A stretch of 64,000 nucleotides of DNA, from assembly GCF_039537265.1 (NCBI RefSeq), contig NZ_BAABAE010000001.1, positions 310,001 through 374,000 on the forward strand. The letters are read 5' to 3'. The notes beneath the pieces were generated by a model. That model did no database searches, was not told where the DNA came from, and was given only the letters and a program-made list of their open reading frames with translations. Numbering within the stretch: position 1 is the stretch's first letter; each line of letters opens with the position of its first letter. The translations under genes were made by a program, and so were the position numbers. The stretch comes from Terrimesophilobacter bigeumensis. Lineage in GTDB: Bacteria > Actinomycetota > Actinomycetes > Actinomycetales > Microbacteriaceae. Of this stretch, positions 40,122 through 48,470 are shown in pieces.

Positions 40122-42617
40122 TCACGCCGCATCCTCCGTGAGGTCGAACAGTGACGGCATGGCCTGCTTGCGCTCCTCCGCCTCGAGGTACTTGACCCCG
40201 TCGAGGAAGTAGCCGGGGTTCAACTCGGCCGCGCGCCCCTGACGGTGCAGCATCATCGCCCGCAACGGGACAGTGAACAGTCCGCCGAAGGGGTCGTAGA
40301 CGAGCGATCCCTCATTCGAGTACCGCTCGATCAGCCGGTCGACGATGTCGAACTGGAGGGGGCAGACGTGCATCATCAGGTTCTTCTGCTTCTGCGACCC
40401 GTTGAGGGTGAGCATCCGGTTCACGTCATGCCACACGTCGGGATGCCAGGAGCCAGGGTTCAGGGCCATGAACGTGGAGGGGAGGCGTCCCTTGCCGGCG
40501 AGCATTTCGCCGAGCTTGATGTGCGACTCGTAGTCGTAGACGTTCGAGAGGGTCTGCTCGGTGAACAGGCGCTGCATCGTCTCGGGGTCGAGAGCGGCCA
40601 GTTCGTCCGGGGTGAGTGAGCGGTTGCCGGATGAGCGCCAGAAGGCGTGAGCATCCACCTGCCACCGGGCGAGCGAGTAGTCGGCGACGTCTTTCACGAC
40701 CCGCTTGTCCGCGTATCCTTTTGCCCGATCCGTCTGGGGCTTGTGGAACAGGAGCACATATTCGGGGGAGCCGACGCCCATCTTCGTGGAGTCTTTGCGC
40801 ATCTCCGTGTAGCCGAGGCGATAGGTCTGGTTGTTCTCCCGCACCACATCGGTGACGACGGTGATCATGCCCATGTAGTCGAAGCCGTGCTTGAGCCCGT
40901 GGAAGGTCGCCTCCTGGTGGAACGGTGACGAGGTCGGGATGCCGGCGCCCGTGACGGAACCGAACAGGATCCGGTCCTTCACATGGCATGCGTAGACGCG
41001 GCCCGGTTTCAGCACCCGGTAGAGCTCGGGGGTGAGGAAGTCCATCTGCTCCCAGAAGTGATCGTTGTCGTCCGTGTGCCCGAAGTCGTTGTAGCTCGGC
41101 GTGTACTCGTAGTGATTCGAGAAGGGGATCGAGGTCACGATCAGGTCCACGGAGTTCTCGTCCATCGACTGCGTTTCGGGCACGCAGTCGTTGTTCGCGA
41201 CCAGCCACCCTTCACCCCTCGCCTCGAGGCGGGAGACCCCCATCGTTCGGATCAGGGCCTGCTCGATCGCGGTGGTGTCGAGCCCGTACTCACGGACGAT
41301 GTCGCTCATGGTGTCGATCAGCTCCTCATGCTGGGTGCGCTTCTGCATGAGCGTCTCGACGACGTCGCGCTCCGCGGTGGTGTGAATGATGTCGATGACG
41401 ACCTGCTCGGTTTGCAGGAACCGGTGGATGCGGTGGACCGCCTGAATCCAGTCGTTGAACTTGAACCCCACGCCGACGAAGATCGCCCGGTGGCAGTGGC
41501 GTTGGAAGTTGCAGCCGGATCCGGACAGGATCGGCTTGGTGGCCAGCAGGCGGGTTTCGCCGTTGGAGAAGTCGATGATGCGTTGCTCGCGCACCTCCAG
41601 ATCGAGGGAGCCGTACACCTCGGAGACATCGGGGAGGGCCTCGGCGATCGCGTGACGTTCATCCTCGAGGTCATGCCAGAGAATGAAGTGCTCCTCCGGG
41701 GAGGCGTCCACGATCTCGCGTGCCTTCTCCGCGCGAGCGATGATCGAGTCCCGCTTCGCCCTGGCTGCTTCGCCGAGCGACATTCCGCCGCCGGTGATGA
41801 ACTTCGCTTGCCCGTCCCGCTCCACAGCTGTGGCCGTGACCACGTCGACCTCGTGGAAGTTGATGATCATCTCCGGCAGGATGTAGCCGTCGTCGGGGAA
41901 GCCGAGGTCGGAGGGCTTCTGCACGAACGCCGCCCACGTGTTCAGCCACAGGTGGAACTCGCGCTCCTTGTGCGGGTACAGGGTGAGGTCGCCGGCCTTC
42001 TCCGAGTTGCGCTGGAAGAACCTCGTCAGGGCCTGCCCGGTGTCCATGACGCCCAGGTAGCCGGCGTAGTGGATCAGTTCCTTGTACCGGTTCGGTGCGG
42101 GCGTGGCGGTGGCGACGAAGCGGAACTCGACACTCTCGAACAGGTTGAGGAATGTCTGGTAAGTCTTCGAGCCGAACGACCTGAGCACGCTCGCCTCGTC
42201 GAGCGAGGTGGCGCGGAACAGGTCCGGGGAGAGGTTGCCTTCCCGCACCGCCTCATAGTTGGTCAGGTAGATGCCGTCCCCGTCGACCTGCTCGTCACGG
42301 TTCACGAACTTCACCGGGATGCCGAGCTTCCCCGCGTCGCTGATGAACTCCTGCCGGACACCCAGAGGCATGACGATCAGCGCGCGGCCGCCCTTGTGCT
42401 TGAGGATCAGCCGTAGGATCTCCAGTTGCATGAACGACTTGCCGAGGCCGAACGCGGCGAACAAGGCACGTCGACCGCCGGCGATCGCCCACTGAACGAG
42501 CGCCTTCTGGTGGCCGAGCAGCATCGGGTTGATCTCGTCGAGCTCGATGTGGAATCCGAACGAGCGGGAGAAGTGCACCTTCTGGTGGAGGAACTCCTCG
42601 TAAGCCGTGAGGGTCAT
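40122..42617 (-). CDS. Helicase-DNA methyltransferase fusion protein
   Basis: An 831-residue two-part protein. The N-terminal part is a superfamily 2 (SNF2-like) ATPase: Walker A FGLGKS at about 56-61, motif II DEAS at 140-143, motif III ATATPAP and motif VI QAVHRIHR. The C-terminal part, from about 470, resembles beta-class N4-C/N6-A methyltransferases: DLIVTSIPFSNHYEY near 490 is motif IV, and VYDPFGGLFTVPLRA near 772 is motif I with ELNPGYF after it. Motif IV reads TSIPF, not TSPPY. It might protect phage DNA, or use the fold for another task. Confidence 0.82.
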   Translation of the reverse strand: MTLTAYEEFLHQKVHFSRSFGFHIELDEINPMLLGHQKALVQWAIAGGRRALFAAFGLGKSFMQLEILRLILKHKGGRALIVMPLGVRQEFISDAGKLGIPVKFVNRDEQVDGDGIYLTNYEAVREGNLSPDLFRATSLDEASVLRSFGSKTYQTFLNLFESVEFRFVATATPAPNRYKELIHYAGYLGVMDTGQALTRFFQRNSEKAGDLTLYPHKEREFHLWLNTWAAFVQKPSDLGFPDDGYILPEMIINFHEVDVVTATAVERDGQAKFITGGGMSLGEAARAKRDSIIARAEKAREIVDASPEEHFILWHDLEDERHAIAEALPDVSEVYGSLDLEVREQRIIDFSNGETRLLATKPILSGSGCNFQRHCHRAIFVGVGFKFNDWIQAVHRIHRFLQTEQVVIDIIHTTAERDVVETLMQKRTQHEELIDTMSDIVREYGLDTTAIEQALIRTMGVSRLEARGEGWLVANNDCVPETQSMDENSVDLIVTSIPFSNHYEYTPSYNDFGHTDDNDHFWEQMDFLTPELYRVLKPGRVYACHVKDRILFGSVTGAGIPTSSPFHQEATFHGLKHGFDYMGMITVVTDVVRENNQTYRLGYTEMRKDSTKMGVGSPEYVLLFHKPQTDRAKGYADKRVVKDVADYSLARWQVDAHAFWRSSGNRSLTPDELAALDPETMQRLFTEQTLSNVYDYESHIKLGEMLAGKGRLPSTFMALNPGSWHPDVWHDVNRMLTLNGSQKQKNLMMHVCPLQFDIVDRLIERYSNEGSLVYDPFGGLFTVPLRAMMLHRQGRAAELNPGYFLDGVKYLEAEERKQAMPSLFDLTEDAA

Positions 42618-42793
42618 TCGGCCACCGCCCCGCCGAGCTCGCGGATGCGTTGCTCCGTTTTCGCTTTGCCCTCACGCAATCCCTCGATGCGGTCAGCGTT
42701 GGCGCCGGTCGCTTCGAACTCCGCGATCTGTGCATTGAACATGGCCAGGAGCCAGTAGGCGGTCTGCAGTTGCTTTTCTGCGGTGCGTGTCAT
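42614..42793 (-). CDS. 59-residue helical micro-protein
   Basis: An ATG sharing ATGA with its upstream neighbour opens a 59-residue frame that ends in ATGA overlap with the helicase-methyltransferase. It is helical (TAEKQLQTAYWLLAMFNAQI; DRIEGLREGKAKTEQRIREL), perhaps a coiled coil. It may partner the fusion protein. Confidence 0.6.
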   Translation of the reverse strand: MTRTAEKQLQTAYWLLAMFNAQIAEFEATGANADRIEGLREGKAKTEQRIRELGGAVAE

Positions 42794-43188
42794 CGCGCGA
42801 ACCCTCCCGCGTTGTATGCGGCCGACTGCACCTTGTTCAGGTTCAAGTACCCGTAGAGCTTCGCCGTGAGTGCCTTCTGCAGTTCCTCCGCAGCGTGCAG
42901 GGTTTCCTTCTTGAGGTCGAACGTGAGTCGGTAAGGGAGGGCGGCCAGGTCGGCTTCGGCGCGTTTCTCTGTGACGGTGGCGGCCTTGGAGGAGAGCATC
43001 GCTTTCGCGCGTGCCGAGATCATGTCACGCTCGGCTTCGTACCGTTCGTGCCACATGACCTTCAGGACGGGGACAGCCGATTCGAGACGGTCGCCGAGTT
43101 CCCGGATGATGAGCTCGAGCTCCATCGGGGAGACGGGCTGGTAGTCGACCAGTTCCCCGGTGGAGAGGTTTGCGATGTCGGTGGTCAC
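42790..43188 (-). CDS. 132-residue phage protein near RecT, hypothetical
   Basis: Helical: VSPMELELIIRELGDRLESA, VPVLKVMWHERYEAERDMIS, then KRAEADLAALPYRLTFDLKK and LHAAEELQKALTAKLYGYLN. Start GTG shares GTGA with the RecT stop. Its place next to RecT in recombination operons of Gram-positive phages suggests a helper role, but it has no known motif. Confidence 0.62.
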   Translation of the reverse strand: MTTDIANLSTGELVDYQPVSPMELELIIRELGDRLESAVPVLKVMWHERYEAERDMISARAKAMLSSKAATVTEKRAEADLAALPYRLTFDLKKETLHAAEELQKALTAKLYGYLNLNKVQSAAYNAGGFAR

Positions 43189-44114
43189 TGTTCACCCTCT
43201 GGGGCCAGGGCCGCGTACTCCTCAGCGGTCGGCTCGGCCGGGTCGTGCTCGCGCTCGACGAGGCTTGCTTCGGCGTCGCGCTGCACAGCATCCGTGCCCG
43301 AGTCGTCCTCGACCCCCGCGTCGACCGGTTCCGGGTCGCGGTTCAACATCCCGTATCGGGCCAACGCGAGCGTGCGCACCTCGTCGTTCCAGTCACCCAC
43401 CGACTTCGCGCGGTCGACGACGGCCGTGACCTCCTCCTTGGTGCTGCACCCTTCGATCGCGGCGGCCCAATCCTCAGACGGTTCAGGGGCGGCCTCGATG
43501 ACGCCCTCCGCCGACACATCAGCGCCGAGTTCCTCAGGCGTGTACGAGATGCCCTTGAGTACGTCGTCGAAACCTTCCCGGCCGACGACGCCGATCGTGC
43601 GCCACGTCATCACCAGTTCCGGGTACTTCTCCCACGGCAGCGGATTGCCCTTCTCCGACCGCGCGCGGACCGCGAACTCCCCGGTGTCGCTGTCGCGCAC
43701 GAGCTCGCACAGGCCGGCGCGGACCGCGCGGTCCAGATCCCAGGTGTCGGTGAACACGTCGGCGCTGTCCGCACGCGTCGCCGTGACGGTGACCGAGAGG
43801 TCCCCGGCTCTGACCGACCCGCGCTTCTCGATGACCAGACGGTGACCCGCCGCACGGATCAGACCCGTCATCAGTTGGGGCGAGATCGTCGCCTTTCCCT
43901 CGATGACATCGATACCCTGCAGGGCCGCCATCGGGTGCAGGCCAAGCATGGCTCCGGTCTCCATGACGAGGAGGATCTTCGCCGGTGACGGCTTGCCGGT
44001 GGCCTTGTCGAACAGGCCGCGCGGGATCAGGTCCGCGGCGCCCGCGAGCGTCTGCGCGTACTGTGCGCGCTCGGGGAGACTCGAGCGATCGTAGGTGGTC
44101 AATGCGGTGCTCAT
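43185..44114 (-). CDS. RecT-family single-strand annealing protein
   Basis: A 309-residue recombinase with family features KILLVMETGAMLGLHPMAAL, GVDVIEGKATISPQLM-like QGIDVIEGKATISPQLMTGL, and ELVMTWRTIGVVGREGFDDV followed by SYTPEELGADV. The C-terminal 80 residues are acidic and of low complexity. It anneals single-strand DNA with the adjacent YqaJ-like exonuclease in phage recombination. The start overlaps the nuclease stop as ATGA. Confidence 0.88.
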   Translation of the reverse strand: MSTALTTYDRSSLPERAQYAQTLAGAADLIPRGLFDKATGKPSPAKILLVMETGAMLGLHPMAALQGIDVIEGKATISPQLMTGLIRAAGHRLVIEKRGSVRAGDLSVTVTATRADSADVFTDTWDLDRAVRAGLCELVRDSDTGEFAVRARSEKGNPLPWEKYPELVMTWRTIGVVGREGFDDVLKGISYTPEELGADVSAEGVIEAAPEPSEDWAAAIEGCSTKEEVTAVVDRAKSVGDWNDEVRTLALARYGMLNRDPEPVDAGVEDDSGTDAVQRDAEASLVEREHDPAEPTAEEYAALAPEGEQ

Positions 44115-44725
44115 GCTGCGTTCAGTTCCTTTTCGAATTGGCGGGCGGCGCGGAGCCGGCCGAGAAGGTCCGTCGCGATCGGGAGGATGCGCGCGGTCAG
44201 GTCGACGATGTTCGGATCGTCGCGGTGGATGAGGATCGCCTTGGGTTCCTCGTGGAAGGGTTCGCCGTGCTCGTCGACTTCCATCCACAGCCAGTGGAGG
44301 GTGTCGAACTCGGGCAGGCACAGGAACTGCCAGGCGACCTGGCGCTGCTCGCCGAGGGTTGGGCCGGTGACAACGCGGTTGTGCTTGACCTTGCACTCGG
44401 CCAGGACCGTGCCGATGCCGTCAGGGGTGGCGGCGAAACCCGGCTCGTCCGGTGCGTGGATGAGCGCGAGGTTGGAGGGGATGCCCGCCCAGGCGAGCAT
44501 CATCGGCTCCCAGCGGTGGCCCTGCTCGGTGTAGTGGTTGCCGGTGAACTGGCCGTCTCGCAGGATCGCGAGCAGGTACTTGTCCACCGATTCGGGCTTG
44601 GCGAGGGTCGCGGCACGGGAGGCGGTGATGAGGTTGCCGTGGAGGGCAAGCCACCGGGCCCGGTCGGTGCCGTCGTCGAGGATCCGGTCAGTCCATGACG
44701 TCTGATTTACAGTCAGGTCCTTCAC
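44111..44725 (-). CDS. YqaJ-type exonuclease
   Basis: A 204-residue PD-(D/E)XK nuclease. Features: ITASRAATLAKPESVDKYLL, HYTEQGHRWEPMMLAWAGIP with the early Glu, PGFAATPDGIGTVLAECKVK with the catalytic Asp...Glu-x-Lys (D-G, ECK), and RQVAWQFLCLPEFDTLHWLW for the conserved Gln-tryptophan part. It makes single-strand ends for RecT. The GTG at 44725 overlaps the upstream micro-gene as GTGA. Confidence 0.88.
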   Translation of the reverse strand: MKDLTVNQTSWTDRILDDGTDRARWLALHGNLITASRAATLAKPESVDKYLLAILRDGQFTGNHYTEQGHRWEPMMLAWAGIPSNLALIHAPDEPGFAATPDGIGTVLAECKVKHNRVVTGPTLGEQRQVAWQFLCLPEFDTLHWLWMEVDEHGEPFHEEPKAILIHRDDPNIVDLTARILPIATDLLGRLRAARQFEKELNAA

Positions 44726-44868
44726 GCTGCGGCCGCCTCTCCGTGGCAGGGGCACGCGCACCAGGAGGCTTCACAGCCCGCATGCTGGCGTTCGGTGCAG
44801 GGGAGGGAGACGCGGACGGTTTCGGCCTGTGCGGGCATGGGGCCGTCGAAGGTGCCGTGGTCGGTCAT
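44722..44868 (-). CDS. 48-residue Cys-rich micro-protein
   Basis: An ATG at 44868 opens a frame with LPCTERQHAGCEASWCACPC and HGE, then ends GTGA into the nuclease start. Six Cys/His in a short span imply metal binding. The overlap with the sliding-clamp-like gene upstream (4 bases) supports coding. Confidence 0.55.
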   Translation of the reverse strand: MTDHGTFDGPMPAQAETVRVSLPCTERQHAGCEASWCACPCHGEAAAA

Positions 44869-45536
44869 GCTGTCGGCTCCAGATTCGGCTGGATGAGCGC
44901 TTCGGCGTAGACACCGGATCCGTCACGCCATGAGACGTAGACAGGTCCCGGCTTGTTCGGGTTGGTGTTCGATGTGCACTTCACCCATGGAGAGTCCTGT
45001 CGGCCCAGCCTGCTGAGCGCGCTCATCCTGCTCAGGTAGTCGAGTCGGAGGCGCGGGGTGGCCAGTACGGCTTCGGCATCGCGCGCGGTCTCGATCAGCT
45101 TGATGACCGGCGGGAAGTTGCCGCGGATGTGCTTGCCCTTCCACCGGACCGAGTTGGCGTCAGCCGCCTCGAATTCTTGGACTGTGACGACCACTTCACC
45201 GGGGCCGGTAGACGGCGGGCCGTCAGGGTGCGGCGTGACCTCGATGGTGACGCGCTGGAAGTCCCGCATGGACGATCCGAAGTAGGTGTAGTTCGCTTTC
45301 AGCCACTGGAGCGCGTCGCGGGGGATGATGAAGTCGAGGTCGCCGTCGATCTTCTCGGCCTTCAGGAGCGCCGTGTGCGCCCGGTAGCGGTCGGTGCAGA
45401 CCACGCGAAGTTTGCCGTCCTCGACGGTGATGTGGGCGCCGCAGATGACCGGGGTGACATCGTCAGTGGAAGCTGCGGAGAGGGCCACATCCACGAGGTA
45501 GCGGGCCTGCTCACGGCTCAATGTGATGGTGCTCAT
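44865..45536 (-). CDS. Sliding-clamp-like (DnaN-like) phage protein
   Basis: A 223-residue protein with the beta-clamp pattern DVTPVICGAHITVEDGKLRV followed by VCTDRYRAHTALLKAEKIDG, IIPRDALQWLKANY and VTIEVTPHPDGPPS. This equals one to two clamp domains rather than the three in bacterial DnaN (about 370 residues). It probably works as a trimer of shorter subunits or binds the host clamp loader. Adjacent recombination genes support a role in replication. Confidence 0.75.
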   Translation of the reverse strand: MSTITLSREQARYLVDVALSAASTDDVTPVICGAHITVEDGKLRVVCTDRYRAHTALLKAEKIDGDLDFIIPRDALQWLKANYTYFGSSMRDFQRVTIEVTPHPDGPPSTGPGEVVVTVQEFEAADANSVRWKGKHIRGNFPPVIKLIETARDAEAVLATPRLRLDYLSRMSALSRLGRQDSPWVKCTSNTNPNKPGPVYVSWRDGSGVYAEALIQPNLEPTA

Positions 45537-45946
45537 GATGCGGCCGCCAGAATGGGCTTGCAGTCGTACTCATAGACCGGAACTTCAACGTCGATTTCGG
45601 GCACCAGCTTGAGTGCTTCCGGGTCGCGCTGCTTGACGATCGTGGTGCCAACTTGGCGGGCCTCGCACACGTCCGCGCGCATCGTGCGAATCTCCACCGG
45701 GATGCCGCAGAACTCGTTGTACATGGTGAACCAGCTGTCGTCGTATGACTTCCGCCACGAGCCGGGGAACGCTTTCGCCGCCGCTGCGGCAGCAGAAGCA
45801 GAGGCCTCCCCGTGGGAGGTGAATTGGAACCGGATCATCGCGATGTCCTCCCCGGACGGATCGACATAGGGCATCTCGATCTCGGGGTGCTCCGCCAGCA
45901 GGTCAGCGAGAGCGTGTAAGACGGTTGTTCGGGACGGGGTGCTCAT
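45533..45946 (-). CDS. 137-residue early protein, hypothetical
   Basis: It has PSRTTVLHALADLLAEHPEI, MIRFQFTSHGEASASAAAAA, SWRKSYDDSWFTMYNEFCGI, then PVEIRTMRADVCEARQVGTT. An alpha/beta profile with no known family. ATG 45946 is chosen for its AAAGG site; in-frame ATGs at 45952 and 45961 are possible. Confidence 0.62.
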   Translation of the reverse strand: MSTPSRTTVLHALADLLAEHPEIEMPYVDPSGEDIAMIRFQFTSHGEASASAAAAAAKAFPGSWRKSYDDSWFTMYNEFCGIPVEIRTMRADVCEARQVGTTIVKQRDPEALKLVPEIDVEVPVYEYDCKPILAAAS

Positions 45947-45957
45947 GTTCATGCCTT

Positions 45958-46143
45958 TCATCGGGTGGGTAACTGGATCTGGTAATTCGGGGTCGGGTGG
46001 AGCAGGGCGTTGACGGTGACGAACGCCCAGGAGGCGAAGAACAGGAGGCCGACACAGATGGTGATCTGGATGAGCAGGGTCGCCCAGTAGCGCAGGTGTG
46101 CGCGGGTCTGGGAGGCGCGGCGGATGTTCCGGGGGTCGATCAC
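45958..46143 (-). CDS. 61-residue membrane protein
   Basis: A GTG-started protein with one membrane segment (about 20-47) and a basic N-terminus. It lies with two other small membrane genes in the early chain, suggesting membrane-directed early functions. Coupled by GTGA to its upstream neighbour. Confidence 0.6.
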   Translation of the reverse strand: MIDPRNIRRASQTRAHLRYWATLLIQITICVGLLFFASWAFVTVNALLHPTPNYQIQLPTR

Positions 46144-46367
46144 GGGAACACCTCCCGAGATACGTCATGCTCGGCACCGCAGCGGGGGCACGACCAGAAC
46201 GCGGTAGCGGTCTCGTGGTCACCCATGACATCCACGTCGCCGGCGAAACCGCACGGGCCCGACCAGCTGAAGTTCTCCCCAGAGGACAGAAGGTAGTTGC
46301 GGGTGAACGTCTCGTCGCATTCCTTGTGCTCGACCCATTCGGCCACGAGCATCCCTGACGACCTCAC
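46140..46367 (-). CDS. 75-residue early protein with C-terminal zinc pair
   Basis: Sequence has ECDETFTRNYLLSSGENFSW and a final SCPRCGAEHDVS. A GTG shares GTGA with the upstream stop. The pattern fits a small zinc ribbon of unknown role; the true start might be the internal Met6. Confidence 0.55.
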   Translation of the reverse strand: MRSSGMLVAEWVEHKECDETFTRNYLLSSGENFSWSGPCGFAGDVDVMGDHETATAFWSCPRCGAEHDVSREVFP

Positions 46368-46486
46368 AGTGCACCCTCCCCGATCAGGTAGAGGATCACG
46401 ACAGCGACGGCGGCCGCGAACACCAGCCAGATGCCCGTGAGGATCAGGTTCACTTTCCGCATGGCGCGGCGCTCGTCGTCGATCAT
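46364..46486 (-). CDS. 40-residue membrane micro-protein
   Basis: MIDDERRAMRKVNLILTGIW is followed by a single membrane helix. ATGA overlap with the upstream gene and the downstream stop overlap support it as a real gene. Confidence 0.55.
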   Translation of the reverse strand: MIDDERRAMRKVNLILTGIWLVFAAAVAVVILYLIGEGAL

Positions 46487-46776
46487 GCGAAGAACCTCGC
46501 GATGATCAGACCGGCCGCGATGCAGCAGACGAGGATGAACGCGACCATGGAACCGCGGAAGGCGGATCCGGAACTGAGGCGCTCCCACCGGGATGGGCGG
46601 CGGCGGATCGGCTCCGCATCCCGCGCCTCGATCAACGCATCCACAAAGGGTGCGTAGCGCGGATTCGACTCGGCGACGCGCTGCTCACGAGCAGCACGCT
46701 CGGCACGGCGCGGGTGCGCCCACAGTTCGATCGCATCCTTGTGCGGGTCCACGTCGATCGGAGTGATGGAGGTCAT
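46483..46776 (-). CDS. 97-residue tail-anchored membrane protein
   Basis: A charged helical body (LWAHPRRAERAAREQRVAES, FVDALIEARDAEPIRRRPSR) ends with one C-terminal membrane segment (about 74-95). The third membrane protein in this part of the early chain. The function is unknown. Confidence 0.6.
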   Translation of the reverse strand: MTSITPIDVDPHKDAIELWAHPRRAERAAREQRVAESNPRYAPFVDALIEARDAEPIRRRPSRWERLSSGSAFRGSMVAFILVCCIAAGLIIARFFA

Positions 46777-47249
46777 GACGCCGCCGCCGCATCGAGCACA
46801 GCGATGTCGAACCCGTAGCCGTAATAGAAAGGGTTACCGCACGACCACCCGACCTTGAGTTCGAGGATGTCCCCGAAGTCGGCGTAGACGTGCCACGTTG
46901 TGAAACCGTCCGTTGTGCCGACACCGGTGATCACATGATGGATCTGGTCGGCATGGAGCAGGAACGATTCGAGGTCGGTGTACGCGCAGCAATCGGACGA
47001 ATTGGCGAGAGTGACCCGCTTGCCGTTGTCGAGGGTGATGATCAGTGCTTGCTGATCGCCGTACCACCTACTGGGAACTGCCCCCTTCTCGGCGGTGACG
47101 ATGCGGTGACCGATAACATGCTCAGCCAGAGCGGCCACGTTCTCCGGCATTGTGCCGTCGTCGTCATGATTGTCGAGCGCTTCGGGTGCGTACCGCTGGG
47201 TGACGATGGTCGGCGTCAGCGCGTCGCGCTTCGCAACCTCGCTGTTCAC
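46773..47249 (-). CDS. Actinophage DUF7448-like protein
   Basis: A 158-residue protein with QALIITLDNGKRVTLANSSD, CCAYTDLESFLLHADQIHHV, ITGVGTTDGFTTWHVYADFG and DILELKVGWSCGNPFYYGYG. These patterns recur in actinophage proteins of unknown role (family name DUF7448 given from memory). The double Cys and final GNPFYYG are striking and probably functional. Confidence 0.65.
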   Translation of the reverse strand: MNSEVAKRDALTPTIVTQRYAPEALDNHDDDGTMPENVAALAEHVIGHRIVTAEKGAVPSRWYGDQQALIITLDNGKRVTLANSSDCCAYTDLESFLLHADQIHHVITGVGTTDGFTTWHVYADFGDILELKVGWSCGNPFYYGYGFDIAVLDAAAAS

Positions 47250-47632
47250 AGCCCGACCGCCGCTTCGCCTTTGGCCGTCAGCCGGTACACCGACTCCGGC
47301 AGGTTGTTGCCCTCAGCGATGCGAGTCTCGGAGTCGTCGAGGAACCCATCGAGCGCGAGCTCACCCGCCCTCTTGCGTGGGGTGTCATAGGCGGGGCGCC
47401 GCCACCCTTTCCGCATCGCATACGCGAGGTACTGTTCGTTGATCTCCGAACCGACCAGAGACCCATGCTCCGAGACGATCCGCAGGACGTTCCGCTTCGT
47501 CTCCTTCATGTGCACCTGGGAGGCATCCGCGGCGATGTGCGAGGTGACCTTGTCGGTCTTGCGGGCGCGAGGGCCGGAGCCGGCGACGGACTCTTCGAGG
47601 TCGAACATGGGGGTGAGGGATGTGGTCGTCAT
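47246..47632 (-). CDS. Winged-helix-like early protein
   Basis: A 128-residue protein with KETKRNVLRIVSEHGSLVGS, EINEQYLAYAMRKGWRRPAY, RKRAGELALDGFLDDSETRI and SVYRLTAKGEAAVG, which reads as a winged helix with an acidic N-terminal tail. Family unknown; a regulator of early genes is likely. Confidence 0.65.
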   Translation of the reverse strand: MTTTSLTPMFDLEESVAGSGPRARKTDKVTSHIAADASQVHMKETKRNVLRIVSEHGSLVGSEINEQYLAYAMRKGWRRPAYDTPRKRAGELALDGFLDDSETRIAEGNNLPESVYRLTAKGEAAVGL

Positions 47633-47820
47633 GAGTGCATCCGATTGATGCGGCGCGAGCGACGGGCGACCTTGTTCTTCGCGCGACGACGAGCAACCGC
47701 CTTCGCGTTCGCGGTGCCCTCATAGATCGGCTTCGACTGGAGCGCGCTCAGGATCTGACGCTGGAGGCCCATCTTGTTGAGCAGCCACCGTCCCCACATG
47801 GCCGGGGTCCGGCCGTTCAT
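47629..47820 (-). CDS. 63-residue basic protein
   Basis: Strongly basic towards the C-terminus (AVARRRAKNKVARRSRRINR), consistent with nucleic-acid binding. It overlaps both neighbours by four bases. The function is unknown. Confidence 0.55.
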   Translation of the reverse strand: MNGRTPAMWGRWLLNKMGLQRQILSALQSKPIYEGTANAKAVARRRAKNKVARRSRRINRMHS

Positions 47821-47960
47821 GCTGTGGCCTCGGCTGTCGAGATGATGTTCCCGTCACACCAGAACTCACAATCAGGACAGAGCGGGCCAACCTTCGCCCC
47901 GATCTGGCCGACCGTCTCGTTATCGGTCGCTTCGTTGCAACAGATGCACTTCTTCTTCAT
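47817..47960 (-). CDS. 47-residue zinc-ribbon micro-protein
   Basis: MKKKCICCNEATDNETVGQI then PLCPDCEFWCDGN gives two Cys pairs of a zinc ribbon. A GAAAGG site precedes the ATG. Confidence 0.58.
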   Translation of the reverse strand: MKKKCICCNEATDNETVGQIGAKVGPLCPDCEFWCDGNIISTAEATA

Positions 47961-47976
47961 GGCCTTTCCTTCCGAG

Positions 47977-48219
47977 TCAGGCAGCGGTGGTGAGAGGGTC
48001 CGACTCCGGTGCTTCGGGTACACCAGAGGCGGAAGAATTGATGGACGCAGGGACCAAGTGAGACTTGAGCCACGCGTCAAGATCAGCGGGGTAGTAGACG
48101 GTGAGCCGGCCCTGCTTGTACGCCACCGGGCCTTCACCCCTGGCCTTGAGGTTGTAGAGGGTCTTGGGCTTGAGCCCGCAATACTCGGCCGCGCGCGCGA
48201 CAGTCAGGACGCCACTCAT
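47977..48219 (-). CDS. HTH excisionase/MerR-like early regulator
   Basis: An 80-residue protein with an HTH_17-type DNA-binding fold (LTVARAAEYCGLKPKTLYNL, KARGEGPVAYKQGRLTVYYP, ADLDAWLKSH). Second gene of the early operon after the Cro-like gene. A plausible excisionase or early activator. Confidence 0.72.
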   Translation of the reverse strand: MSGVLTVARAAEYCGLKPKTLYNLKARGEGPVAYKQGRLTVYYPADLDAWLKSHLVPASINSSASGVPEAPESDPLTTAA

Positions 48220-48470
48220 GCGGCCGCGCCCCGAGACGATGTCTTCTGTGCGGCATCGATGAGGTCGTACTCAGTGAGACCGAAGAAGTGCGCGACCTTG
48301 CTGATCTCCGCAGTCGTGAAGTCGGTATCGCCCTTGACCCGGCTGTAGATCGTGTTCTTGCTCAACTCCAGTACGGGGAGGAGTGCCTTGGCATCCAGCT
48401 GCTTCCGCGCGAGCTCCGCGCGAATCTCTGCCGAGATCGCCTTGCTGAGACTGGGGGTCGGGGTGTTCAT
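48216..48470 (-). CDS. Cro-like HTH regulator
   Basis: An 84-residue Xre-type HTH protein (AEIRAELARKQLDAKALLPV, LELSKNTIYSRVKGDTDFTT, AEISKVAHFFGLTEYDLIDA). It is the first gene of the minus-strand early operon and faces the repressor across a 75-base operator region, the layout of Cro versus CI. Confidence 0.8.
   Translation of the reverse strand: MNTPTPSLSKAISAEIRAELARKQLDAKALLPVLELSKNTIYSRVKGDTDFTTAEISKVAHFFGLTEYDLIDAAQKTSSRGAAA

Noticed and set aside
40983..42416. Plus-strand frame of 477 codons over the helicase part of the fusion
   Set aside because: Antisense shadow; helicase and methyltransferase motifs lie on the minus strand.
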